A stretch of 64,000 nucleotides of DNA from Thermophagus xiamenensis. GTDB lineage: Bacteria > Bacteroidota > Bacteroidia > Bacteroidales > Marinilabiliaceae. Below, one piece after another: positions 9,714 through 17,275 of this stretch (within the stretch, counting starts at the first letter, position 1; each line of letters opens with the position of its first letter). The stretch lies in assembly GCF_900112795.1 (NCBI RefSeq), contig NZ_FONA01000012.1, positions 78,479-142,478 of the forward strand. The letters are read 5' to 3'. The position numbers were made by a program, and so were the translations under genes. The notes beneath the pieces were generated by a model, which was given only the letters and a program-made list of their open reading frames with translations, searched no databases and had not been told where the DNA came from.

Positions 9714-10215
9714 ACAATGAAACGAGCATGGCGGCTTTTGCCACAAAAGAATATGTATAAAACTGAGGCAGAAGTGCACAGGCAGAAGGCAGAAGAAGTC
9801 AATAGTCATTAGTCAACAGTCATTAGTGTAAATGGACTAGTGACTAATGACTAACCACTAATGGCTACTTTTAATAAACAATATATCAATGAAGTAAGTA
9901 AATTTTATAGGGATGAAACGAGCATGACTAAGAAGGTTTGTCACAAAAAGAACATGTATAAACTTTAAGACATGCGAGTTCCATCAGGCCAATGAATTAG
10001 ATAAATTTTATACTGATGAAACGAGCATGGCAGCTTTTGCCACAAAAGAACATGTATAAAAACATTGAGGCAGAAGTGCACAGGCAGAAGGCAGAAGTGA
10101 AATTTATCGATTTTATGATAGCGGGTTGGGAAATTTCCCCTTTAGGGGATTAAGGGGTGTGCGTTGGCCATAATGGACTTTAAACTAATTATATAAGTAA
10201 ATTTTATACGAATGA
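9714..10215 (+). repeat. Dispersed composite repeat, copy 2 (longest, compound)
   Basis: The largest copy. It holds three tandem-like iterations of the ATGAAACGAGCATG module (starting 9717, 9913 and 10016), each followed by a CTTTTGCCACAAAAG-type inverted repeat and ACATGTATAAA. Between them lie GGCAGAAGTGCACAGGCAG (9770-9790 and again near 10070), the TAGTCATTAGT inverted-repeat region (about 9808-9865), the GAGTTCCATCAGGCCAATGA module (about 9978-9998), and the CCCCTTTAGGGG module (about 10137-10160). It ends with AAATTTTATACGAATGAAA (to 10217), the same ending found before the genes at 16932 and 52698. Confidence 0.8.
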
Positions 10216-10301
10216 AATCTTTGGTACAAAATATCATGCCAGAGTTGAATGAGGTCAGACTTTATTGCAAGAATTACTTTTTACTAAACCCAATTGGGTG
10301 A
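10212..10301 (+). CDS. Possible 29-aa ORF or 5' gene remnant at the end of repeat copy 2
   Basis: The ATG that ends the repeat opens a 29-codon frame (MKSLVQNIMPELNEVRLYCK...). The residues do not look like a random frame, yet no family was recognised. It may be the first codons of a gene whose remainder was lost, a small protein, or chance. It is included because two other copies of the same repeat ending also lead directly into reading frames. Confidence 0.25.
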   Translation: MKSLVQNIMPELNEVRLYCKNYFLLNPIG

Positions 10302-10435
10302 ATTTCTTGTCCAGCCTTATATCCATTTTTTTTAAACAATCGTGTAACGAGAGTGGGGTACTAATCAAAAATTGGTAGATAAGGAGTACCAATTTTATAA
10401 TATTATCGTACCAAAAATTAAAAGATAGATGAGGT

Positions 10436-11899
10436 ATGATATCTGAACAGCAATTGGGCAAAGCCTTAGAGCATTTTGGCGGAATCATCATGATAACTGA
10501 TGCTTCGGGCAGAATTCTTTTTGTTAATGAGCGGTTCGAAAATGTTTATGGCTACGAGAAATCAGAAGTAATAGGGGAAAAACCCTCCATATTGAAGAGT
10601 GGTTTTCATTCCCGGCAATTTTATGAGGAATTGTGGCAAACTATCTCATCGGGTGATAATTGGCGGGGGGAAATGTTAAACCGATGCAAAAATGGGGAAA
10701 TAATTACCGAACAAGCCACTATATCTCCGATTTATTCCGAAGGGAAAAAGGAAATTACCGGGTATATAGCCATAAAATTTAATGTAACCGAAAAAGAGAA
10801 AATCAAGAAACGCCTTGAATGGAAAGAACAGTTATTCGAAAAACTTTTTGAAAATTCCCCATTGGGTATATTCATTCTGGAAGAAATCAGCACGGAAGCA
10901 GGCATAGTGGATTATATGATAACCCGCGCCAACTTAACGGCCTCCGTGATTTTTAACCGTATTTCATTTATTAATCAGAGGCTTTCATCGGTTTTGGAAA
11001 ACCAGAATTTATCTGCCCTAATTCAGGCTCATAAATCGGTTCGGCACGGCGATGAGATTTACGAATGGGAGGATGTATGTAAAGGCAAATATTTGGAATT
11101 TAAACTCTTTGCCATCGAAAAACATACAAAATGTTTACTTATATCGGATATAAGTAAGAAAGTGAGGATGGAATTGAAGTTAAAAGAGAATGAAAACAGA
11201 TTGAAGGAATTAAACGAAACAAAAGATAAGATTTTCAGGATTATTTCCCATGACTTAAGAAATCCCTTTCAAACAATTATTGGCTTCTCCCACTTGTTAA
11301 ATCAGGGAATAGAGAATTATCCGCCCGAAACATTGAAAGAAATTGCCGCTCAGGTATGTGAAATATCAGAAAAAAATTATCAGCTCATAGATGACCTTTT
11401 GAACTGGTCAAAATCACAACTGGGACAACTATCGGCAGTTACTGTAAATGTTCCCTTAAAAGAAGTTACAGATAAAGTGGTATCTTACTTAAAACCACAA
11501 GCCGACAAAAAAGATATTCAATTAATTAATGATATTTCCGATAATGTTGTTGTAAGAGCTGATAAAGATATGACGGAATTTATTATTCGTAATTTGGTTC
11601 ATAATGGAATAAAATTTACTCGGGAAGGTGGTTCCGTTTATTGTTTTTCCGAAAAAGACGACCAGCATATCAAAATTCATATAAAGGATACCGGAATCGG
11701 CATTCATCCGGATAAAGTTTCGAAAATATTTTCTTTAACCGGTAATCTGTCTACAAAAGGAACAAGTGAAGAAGCCGGAACGGGATTAGGTTTAATGTTA
11801 TCATATGAAATGGTAGTTTTAAATCACGGAAAAATTGAAGTAGCAAGTGAACCGGGTAAAGGTTCTTGCTTTACAGTAATTTTACCGGCTGCTTCTTAA
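10436..11899 (+). CDS. Soluble PAS-domain sensor histidine kinase
   Basis: Cytoplasmic histidine kinase, 487 aa, without signal peptide or membrane segments. A PAS domain occupies residues ~5-125 (IMITDASGRILFVNERF, YGYEKSEVIG, closing with ITGYIAIKFNVTEKEK), followed by a second PAS-like segment (~135-235), a short coiled linker, and the HisKA dimerisation domain with the H-box FRIISHDLRNPFQ (phosphoaccepting His). The HATPase domain shows the N-box NLVHNGIKFTREG, G1 DTGIGI and G2 GTGLGLML. It signals an internal cue (redox, ligand or partner protein) rather than an external one. No response regulator is adjacent, so it is an orphan kinase. A 41-bp tandem array starts 9 bases after its stop. 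Confidence 0.9.
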   Translation: MISEQQLGKALEHFGGIIMITDASGRILFVNERFENVYGYEKSEVIGEKPSILKSGFHSRQFYEELWQTISSGDNWRGEMLNRCKNGEIITEQATISPIYSEGKKEITGYIAIKFNVTEKEKIKKRLEWKEQLFEKLFENSPLGIFILEEISTEAGIVDYMITRANLTASVIFNRISFINQRLSSVLENQNLSALIQAHKSVRHGDEIYEWEDVCKGKYLEFKLFAIEKHTKCLLISDISKKVRMELKLKENENRLKELNETKDKIFRIISHDLRNPFQTIIGFSHLLNQGIENYPPETLKEIAAQVCEISEKNYQLIDDLLNWSKSQLGQLSAVTVNVPLKEVTDKVVSYLKPQADKKDIQLINDISDNVVVRADKDMTEFIIRNLVHNGIKFTREGGSVYCFSEKDDQHIKIHIKDTGIGIHPDKVSKIFSLTGNLSTKGTSEEAGTGLGLMLSYEMVVLNHGKIEVASEPGKGSCFTVILPAAS

Positions 11900-11907
11900 T
11901 TTTCAAT

Positions 11908-12338
11908 GCTGCATGAAGGTTTCAAATCACTCTGGAGGCCATTACAACGCTGCATGAAGGTTTCAAATCACTCTGGAAGCCATTACAACGCTGCATGAAG
12001 GTTTCAAATCGTTCTGGAAGCCATTGCAGCGCTGCATGAAGGTTTCAAATCACTCTGGAGGCCATTGCAACGCTGCATGAAGGTTTCAAATCGTTCTGGA
12101 GGCCATTGCAACGCTGCATGAAGGTTTCAAATCGTTCTGGAGGCCATTGCAGCGCTGCATGAAGGTTTCAAATCGTTCTGGAGGCCATTGCAGCACTGCA
12201 TGAAGGTTTCAAATCACTCTGGAAGCCATTGCAGCGCTGCATGAAGGTTTCAAATCACTCTGGAAGCCATTGCAGCGCTGCATGAAGGTTTCAAATCGTT
12301 CTGGAGGCCATTGCAGCACTGCATGAAGGTTTCGAAAT
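11908..12338. repeat. 41-bp tandem repeat array A (about 10.5 copies)
   Basis: Unit starts fall at 11908, 11949, 11990, 12031, 12072, 12113, 12154, 12195, 12236, 12277 and 12318, an exact 41-base step. The unit begins GCTGCATGAAGGTTTCAAAT and then reads CACTCTGGAGGCCATTGCA(A/G)C. Variation is limited to a few positions (CACTC or GTTCT, GGAGG or GGAAG, ATTGCAGC or ATTACAAC). At unit junctions TGCAGCGCTGCA is a perfect 12-base palindrome in four copies, and TGCAG-NN-CTGCA holds in six of ten. Units are contiguous with no spacer, so it is not CRISPR; 41 is not a multiple of three and no protein is encoded. Confidence 0.95.
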
Positions 12339-12430
12339 AGAGCGTAAGATATTACATCAAATATAGAAGTCGTAACAAAAAGTTTGATATAATTGACGTG
12401 GCTGGTGGCTTTTAATTACAGCGCAAAAAT

Positions 12431-13489
12431 TCACAGCCATTTTTTTTGTTTAAAAAAGAGAAGCATACCTAAAGCCAGAAGAGCCATTAACGCCAGTACC
12501 GCAGGATACCCATAATTCCAATCCAGTTCCGGCATGAATTTGAAGTTCATGCCGTAAACTCCAGCCAAGAAAGAAAGGGGGATGAATAATGAGGTTACAA
12601 TAGTAAGTACTTTCATTACCTCATTCATGCGGTGGCCTTGATACGAAAAAAACAAATTGGTGAGTCCTTCAGAGCGGTGAATGCTCAAATCCGTTTCATC
12701 GGTAAGTTGCCACAATTGATCTTTTAAATCGGCGAAAAAAGGAATAACATCACTGTGGATATGTGCAGAAGGTCCTTTTTCGGTGAAAATAATGGCTTCT
12801 TTAAGAGGATTAATGGCTTTTCGCAGGTTAAAGAGGCTTTGCTTAATATGTTCCAGCTTAAAAATTTGTTCCGGCTTTGGATCATCCATGATTTTTTGAG
12901 GGAGTTCATTTAATCTGCTTTCCAATCCGTTAAGACTTGTATAATAGTTGTCAGTAATAGCATCCAAAAGAAGGTACAGCAAATAATCGGCTCCACTTTT
13001 CCGCACCAACCCTTTTCCTTCTCTCAATCTGCCGCGGATGTATTCAAAATGGTCACCCTTTTTTTCTTGAAAAGATAAAAGGATATTTTCTTTGAGGATA
13101 AAGCTGATTTGTTCCGATTCAATGTTTAATCCATTCTGAGGCAACAGAGATTTTACAGAGAAAAAAACCATGTCGGAACTTACTTCCACTTTTGGGCGCT
13201 GGGTGGTATCTACAATATCCTGAACCACCATTTTATCCAAATCGAAATGGTCGATGAGGCGTTTAATTAATTCGATATCATGAACACCATGGACATTAAT
13301 CCAAAAATTGAAGTTTTTGCTATAGTTTAAGTTTTCGAAAATTTTGGAAAGATTGCCCTCACTAACAATTTCTTCAATTCCCGGTTCCGAATATTTAAAT
13401 AACTGGATGGCGGGAGTATCCATGAACTGATGGCCTACAAACTGAATTTTAGGCTCAATCATTTTTCGCTGAAACCGGAATTTTGCCAT
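12431..13489 (-). CDS. corA: CorA-family magnesium/divalent cation channel
   Basis: Inner-membrane Mg2+ channel, 352 aa from the start chosen here. The C-terminus has two transmembrane helices with the family signature YGMN at the end of the first (FLAGVYGMNFKFMPELDWNYG) and a short basic tail. The preceding ~280 residues form the cytoplasmic funnel, rich in long amphipathic helices. The start at 13489 (MAKFRFQ) is preferred; the upstream in-frame codon at 13531 lies inside a 9-bp-stem hairpin. It is downstream of ribH on the same strand with the hairpin between, so cotranscription would be attenuated. The sequence does not distinguish Mg2+ from Co2+ or Ni2+ transport. Confidence 0.9.
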   Translation of the reverse strand: MAKFRFQRKMIEPKIQFVGHQFMDTPAIQLFKYSEPGIEEIVSEGNLSKIFENLNYSKNFNFWINVHGVHDIELIKRLIDHFDLDKMVVQDIVDTTQRPKVEVSSDMVFFSVKSLLPQNGLNIESEQISFILKENILLSFQEKKGDHFEYIRGRLREGKGLVRKSGADYLLYLLLDAITDNYYTSLNGLESRLNELPQKIMDDPKPEQIFKLEHIKQSLFNLRKAINPLKEAIIFTEKGPSAHIHSDVIPFFADLKDQLWQLTDETDLSIHRSEGLTNLFFSYQGHRMNEVMKVLTIVTSLFIPLSFLAGVYGMNFKFMPELDWNYGYPAVLALMALLALGMLLFFKQKKWL

Positions 13490-13508
13490 GAATATAGATT
13501 TTAAGTGG

Positions 13509-13529
13509 GGGAGAGAGAAACTCTCTCCC
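13509..13529. other. Hairpin between ribH and corA
   Basis: GGGAGAGAG (13509-13517) and CTCTCTCCC (13521-13529) form a perfect 9-bp stem with a 3-base loop. There is no U tract on either strand, so it is a transcript-stability or processing element rather than a clear terminator. It sits in the 69-base gap between the ribH stop and the corA start. Confidence 0.55.
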
Positions 13530-13558
13530 AAATTTGAATATCAATCTACAAAAAAATT

Positions 13559-14059
13559 TTATTTGTGCTTTTTTAGAGTTTTGACCAAAGAAACCATTTT
13601 AATGGCGGTAATGGCTCCTTCATCGCCTTTATTTCCCAGTTTTCCGCCGGCACGGTCTTTGGCTTGTTGCTCATCATTGGTGGTTAAAACACCAAAAATA
13701 ACGGGCTTTTTGTATTTAACGTTTAATTGCGAAATTCCTTGCGTAACGCCCTGACAAACATAATCGAAATGAGGTGTATCCCCTTTGATGACGCATCCCA
13801 GACAAATAACGGCATCGACATCGGTATTTTTAATGAGATGACGGGCCCCATGCGTCAGTTCAAAACTTCCGGGAACTCTTGCTACTAAAATATTTTCTTC
13901 TTTGGCACCATGTTTCACTAGGGTATTGTAGGCTCCACTCAATAAAGCCTCGGTAATTTCCTGATTCCACTCCGAAACAACAATGCCAAATTTCATTCCT
14001 TTAGCAGAAGGAACAAGCGTTGGATCATAATCGGATAAATTCTTAAGGTTTGTTGCCAT
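13559..14059 (-). CDS. ribH: 6,7-dimethyl-8-ribityllumazine synthase
   Basis: Penultimate enzyme of riboflavin synthesis, 166 aa; condenses 5-amino-6-ribitylaminouracil with 3,4-dihydroxy-2-butanone 4-phosphate in the cytoplasm. Family motifs are clear: VSEWNQEIT near the N-terminus, [11 protein letters not shown] in the middle, [19 protein letters not shown] with the catalytic histidine, and [18 protein letters not shown] near the C-terminus. The N-terminal extension is typical of Bacteroidota. It lies just downstream of a terminator that closes the TPR gene, so it likely has its own promoter. No other rib genes are nearby. Confidence 0.97.
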   Translation of the reverse strand: MATNLKNLSDYDPTLVPSAKGMKFGIVVSEWNQEITEALLSGAYNTLVKHGAKEENILVARVPGSFELTHGARHLIKNTDVDAVICLGCVIKGDTPHFDYVCQGVTQGISQLNVKYKKPVIFGVLTTNDEQQAKDRAGGKLGNKGDEGAITAIKMVSLVKTLKKHK

Positions 14060-14085
14060 AGCTTTAGTTTATTCTGTTTTATATC

Positions 14086-14115
14086 AAAAAGAGGTTGTCG
14101 ATTATCGACAACCTC
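14086..14115 (-). terminator. Intrinsic terminator after the 226-aa TPR gene
   Basis: GAGGTTGTCGA (14091-14101) pairs perfectly with TCGACAACCTC (14105-14115) across a 3-base loop. On the minus strand it is followed by a run of five T (14090-14086), so it terminates the TPR gene transcript before ribH. Confidence 0.85.
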
Positions 14116-14147
14116 TTAAATATCGTAAAATTAAATGGGAAAATAAA

Positions 14148-14828
14148 TTAACCGGATACTTTAACTCTGGTAATATATTTGTCGATTTGCCGACCTTCGG
14201 TGGTCTCCTGGTATTTATTTTTTATTGTAGTATAAGCTTCCAATGCTTTCTCTTTATCGCCAATTTCTTCGTAGAGAAGCCCCAGTTTAAAGAGATATAG
14301 GGGTGTAATCATTTCACTGTCGACAGAAGAAGTGGCTTTTTTATACCATTCAATGGCGTTCGCGGTATCTCCCGATTCCAGGTAAGCATCTCCAATGGCA
14401 CCTTGGGTAGTAGCTTTAAGCAGCGGCTCATCGGTAGAAAATTTTTTCAGATACTCAATGGCCGAATTATAATCACCCAGATTCAGATAACAAATTCCGG
14501 CATAATATTGGGCTAATTCCCCCACATCTGTGGAGCCGTAATTTTCGATTATTTCCAAAAATCCGGGATTCATGCCGTCGCCATTGAGTGCCAGATTAAA
14601 ACTATCGGTCTGAAAATATTGTTGAGCTTGAAAAACGCTTTCCTGAGCTTCTTTCTGTAGAGGCTCTACATACAGCTTTTTAAAAGCCCAATAACCACCC
14701 ACAATCACTATCAGGGCGATGGCGGCAATACTGATAAGTTTCTGGTTATCTTCAATAAACTGTTCGGTTTTTGTCAATGCTGATTCAACATTTTCAAAAC
14801 TGTCTTCGTGATGTTGCTTTTTTGCCAT
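14148..14828 (-). CDS. Membrane-anchored TPR protein (YfgM/CpoB-like)
   Basis: 226 aa. A charged cytoplasmic N-terminus (~35 residues) precedes one transmembrane helix (ISIAAIALIVIVGGYWAF), after which four or so tetratricopeptide repeats follow (LAQYYAGICYLNLGDYNSAIEYLKKF, GAIGDAYLESGDTANAIEWYKKA, LYLFKLGLLYEEIGDKEKALEAY). The topology matches YfgM-like ancillary proteins of the Sec/chaperone system, but a generic scaffolding role is as likely. It is divergent from recF and followed by ribH; the order TPR-ribH beside recF-DUF721 is a common arrangement in Bacteroidota. A promoter-like TTTTG-N18-TACATTTG lies just upstream. Confidence 0.8.
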   Translation of the reverse strand: MAKKQHHEDSFENVESALTKTEQFIEDNQKLISIAAIALIVIVGGYWAFKKLYVEPLQKEAQESVFQAQQYFQTDSFNLALNGDGMNPGFLEIIENYGSTDVGELAQYYAGICYLNLGDYNSAIEYLKKFSTDEPLLKATTQGAIGDAYLESGDTANAIEWYKKATSSVDSEMITPLYLFKLGLLYEEIGDKEKALEAYTTIKNKYQETTEGRQIDKYITRVKVSG

Positions 14829-14854
14829 ATCTTTAATTCGTTTTTTTCTGTAGG

Positions 14855-14885
14855 CAAATGTAATTCTTTTCCGTTTTATTCAAAA
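14855..14885 (-). promoter_or_regulatory. Probable promoter of the 226-aa TPR gene
   Basis: On the minus strand TTTG (14884-14881) is followed 18 bases later by TACATTTG (14862-14855), close to the Bacteroidetes primary-sigma consensus (TTTG, 19-21 bases, TAnnTTTG). The start codon is about 27 bases further on. Confidence 0.45.
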
Positions 14886-14963
14886 CAGGGTATACTTATT
14901 TTTTCAAAGTTGTCGACTCTCTGTGTTTGTTTCATTAATTTTGCGCTTTATGAACTTTCAATT

Positions 14964-16061
14964 ATGTATCTTAAACATCTGAATATACTAAATTATAAAA
15001 ATATTGCCCAGGCAGATCCTGAATTTTGCGACGGGATAAATTGTTTTGTGGGTTCCAATGGTGCCGGGAAGACCAACCTTCTGGATTCTATTTATTATTT
15101 GTCCTTTTGTAAAAGCTTTTTTAATTCTGTAGATAGCCACAACATACATCATGATGAAGATTTTTTTGTTATACAGGGCACGTTTGTGCGCAATGACCAG
15201 GAAGAGCAGATATATGTGGCGTTGAAAAGAAACCAAAAGAAGCAATTTAAACGCAACAAGAAGGAGTATGGCAAACTTTCGGAACATATTGGATTATTGC
15301 CATTGGTGATGATATCGCCCTCTGATGAGCGGTTAATCACCGAAGGTAGCGATCAACGTCGAAAATACATTGATAGTGTGGTTTCGCAGTATAACAAGCT
15401 GTATCTGGATCATCTAATCCGCTACAACCGCGCGCTTTCGCAGCGAAATGCATTACTGAAAAAATATGACCAATTAAACAGTGGAGTAGCAGCACAGTTG
15501 GATGTGTGGGATGAACAATTGGCTTCGCTCGGGGAAGAACTTTATTTGCGTAGAAGTGAGTTTATTGAGCAATTAGTTCCTGTGTTTCGTGAATTGTATT
15601 CTCATATTAGTGGTGGGGATGAAACGGTAGATATAGTTTATTCATCTCACTACCAGAAAGGGAATGTTATTGAGTTGCTGGCTCAAAATCGGGCGCGCGA
15701 TTTAATTCTGGGGTATACAACCATTGGCATTCATAAAGATGATCTGTCATTGTTATTAAGTGGCCGGCCTGTTAAAAAGGAAGGTTCGCAAGGACAGAAA
15801 AAATCTTTCCTGATAGCCTTAAAGCTGGCACAATTTGAATTTTTGGCCAAATACAATGGTTTTTCCCCAATTCTGCTTTTGGATGACGTTTTTGACAAAT
15901 TAGATATGCACCGTGGAAAACGACTGATACAATTAGTAGGTGAGGGCCGTTTTCGACAAATCTTTATAACCGACACTCAAAGGGAACGGCTCGAAGGAAT
16001 TGTGAACCAAACGGGGAAAAACAGTCGTTTTTTTGAAGTGGTAAAAGGTAGTGTTGTTTAA
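14964..16061 (+). CDS. recF: DNA replication and repair protein RecF
   Basis: SMC-like ATPase, 365 aa, that loads RecA at gapped DNA through RecFOR. The start at 14964 (MYLKHLNILNYKN) is chosen because it aligns with the family N-terminus; 14808 lies within the divergent TPR gene. Walker A is GSNGAGKTN (~residues 30-38), the RecF signature region is SEGSDQRRKYID, and Walker B with the D-loop is PILLLDDVFDKLD. The DUF721 gene follows 23 bases later and is probably cotranscribed. The gene is not next to dnaA/dnaN/gyrB, which is usual for Bacteroidota. Confidence 0.96.
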   Translation: MYLKHLNILNYKNIAQADPEFCDGINCFVGSNGAGKTNLLDSIYYLSFCKSFFNSVDSHNIHHDEDFFVIQGTFVRNDQEEQIYVALKRNQKKQFKRNKKEYGKLSEHIGLLPLVMISPSDERLITEGSDQRRKYIDSVVSQYNKLYLDHLIRYNRALSQRNALLKKYDQLNSGVAAQLDVWDEQLASLGEELYLRRSEFIEQLVPVFRELYSHISGGDETVDIVYSSHYQKGNVIELLAQNRARDLILGYTTIGIHKDDLSLLLSGRPVKKEGSQGQKKSFLIALKLAQFEFLAKYNGFSPILLLDDVFDKLDMHRGKRLIQLVGEGRFRQIFITDTQRERLEGIVNQTGKNSRFFEVVKGSVV

Positions 16062-16084
16062 GTAAAAACACTTTAATTTATAGG

Positions 16085-16399
16085 ATGAATTATAGTAAAG
16101 ATAGAAATCCCAGAAAAAAGTCGATACAACCGCTTCAGGAAATATTAAAAGAAATAATGGGTCAACCCTCAATTTCGAGAGGGATTTATCCTTCCCGTAT
16201 ACCCAATGCATGGAAAGCGGTTATGGGACCATCGGTATTACGGGTTACAAAAAATATTTGGTATAAAAACGGGGTTGTGTATGTATCTTTAAATAGTAGC
16301 ATCATCCGGAATGAGTTAATGATGCATCGAGATAAAATAATTCGGGAAATGAATCAGTATATAGGGAAACCCCTAATAAAAAATCTGATATTTAGATGA
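16085..16399 (+). CDS. DUF721 (DciA-like) protein
   Basis: Small basic protein, 104 aa, of the DUF721 family, whose founding function outside Enterobacteria is DciA, a loader of the replicative helicase. The recognisable core is IPNAWKAVMGPSVLRVTKNIW...GVVYVSLNSSIIRNELMMHRDKIIREMNQYIG, giving the KH-like fold; the N-terminal ~35 residues are basic and probably flexible. It follows recF in the same direction with a 23-base gap, the usual Bacteroidota arrangement. Helicase loading is inference from the family; this short version lacks the longer C-terminal tail of many DciA proteins. Confidence 0.82.
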   Translation: MNYSKDRNPRKKSIQPLQEILKEIMGQPSISRGIYPSRIPNAWKAVMGPSVLRVTKNIWYKNGVVYVSLNSSIIRNELMMHRDKIIREMNQYIGKPLIKNLIFR

Positions 16400-16422
16400 T
16401 TAGATAAGGGTTTGAACTTCTT

Positions 16423-16932
16423 TTAATCCAAAGCTTTTACTTCGACAAGCACAAAGTTTTCTCTTACCACATCATCTTTTTTAACGGTTACATCTTTAAC
16501 CACGCCTTTAATGGGTGATTTTAATTCATTTTCCATTTTCATGGCCGAAAGCACTATTAAAGTTTGGTTTGCCTCAACCAAATCACCAATTTTAACTTTT
16601 ACCGATACTATTTTACCTGGAATAGGTGCTTTTATTTTTTCAATTAATTTTCCGTTTTTAGCGGTGCGGTTGGCCGCTGGTGTGGCAGGGGCTATTTCGA
16701 TGTCAAACGATTTATATTGGGTGTTTACTGTATAATGGTTTTTATTGCCATTCTTTATGATTTCCATATTATGGCTTTTACCCTTGTGTAAAACAGAGTA
16801 CACGCCATTTTCTACTTTTTCAATATCCAGTGTATATTCTCTTTCTCCAATGGCAACGGTTAGTAAAGAACCATCTCTGTTTAAAACTTTTATCTCTTCC
16901 TGACGATTCCCGTTTTTTGCTAATGTTTTCAT
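16423..16932 (-). CDS. Biotin carboxyl carrier protein (biotin/lipoyl domain)
   Basis: 169 aa. The C-terminal ~75 residues form a biotinyl domain with the acceptor lysine in LSAMKMENELKSP; a linker with Ala/Pro residues (IAPATPAANRTAK) joins it to an N-terminal region (~1-85) of beta strands. It should carry carboxybiotin between the biotin carboxylase encoded upstream (17276-18787) and a carboxyltransferase. No carboxyltransferase gene is in the window, so the holoenzyme (acyl-CoA carboxylase or a decarboxylase) cannot be named. Its start codon ATG-AAA is the last part of the dispersed repeat copy 3, which separates it from the carboxylase gene. The frame is intact. Confidence 0.88.
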   Translation of the reverse strand: MKTLAKNGNRQEEIKVLNRDGSLLTVAIGEREYTLDIEKVENGVYSVLHKGKSHNMEIIKNGNKNHYTVNTQYKSFDIEIAPATPAANRTAKNGKLIEKIKAPIPGKIVSVKVKIGDLVEANQTLIVLSAMKMENELKSPIKGVVKDVTVKKDDVVRENFVLVEVKALD

Positions 16933-17255
16933 CCGTATAAAATTTACTTATATAATTAGTTTAAAGTCCATTATGGCCATCCCTCACCCCTTAATCCCCT
17001 AAAGGGGAAATTTCCCAACCCGCAATCATAAAATCGATAAATCTCACTTCTGCCTTCTGCCTGTGCACTTCTGCCTATATCATTTTATACATGCTCTTTT
17101 GTGGCAAAAGCTGCCATGCTCGTTTCATCCGTATAAATTTTACTTACTTCATTGATATATTGTTTCTTAAAAGTAGTCATTAGTGGTTAGTCGCTAGTCA
17201 CTAGTTATTTAATACTAACCACTTGTTGACTAATGACTATGAACTGCTTTATCCA
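16930..17255 (-). repeat. Dispersed composite repeat, copy 3 (within the biotin carboxylase/carrier gene pair)
   Basis: Read on the minus strand it contains, in order, the TAGTCATTAGT inverted-repeat region, ATGAAACGAGCATGG (start 17128), the CTTTTGCCACAAAAG inverted repeat, the GGCAGAAGTGCACAGG module, GGGAAATTTCCCCTTTAGGG, and AAATTTTATACGGATGAAA. The last bases are the start of the biotin carrier gene. This is close to the second half of copy 2, arranged in the same order. Confidence 0.85.
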
Positions 17256-17275
17256 ATAACCTGAATTATTAAAAA

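Noticed and set aside
10016..10153. 45-codon frame MKRAWQLLPQKNMYK... inside repeat copy 2, as a conserved leader peptide
   Set aside because: Other copies of the module stop after 4, 14, 17 or 31 codons or lack the ATG, so the frame is not maintained.
11908..12338. Possible CRISPR array
   Set aside because: The full 41-base unit repeats with no unique spacers, and no cas genes are present; it is a minisatellite.
14808..14963. Upstream extension of recF to 14808
   Set aside because: It overlaps the divergent TPR gene and its promoter, and RecF proteins begin at the MYLKHLNI position.
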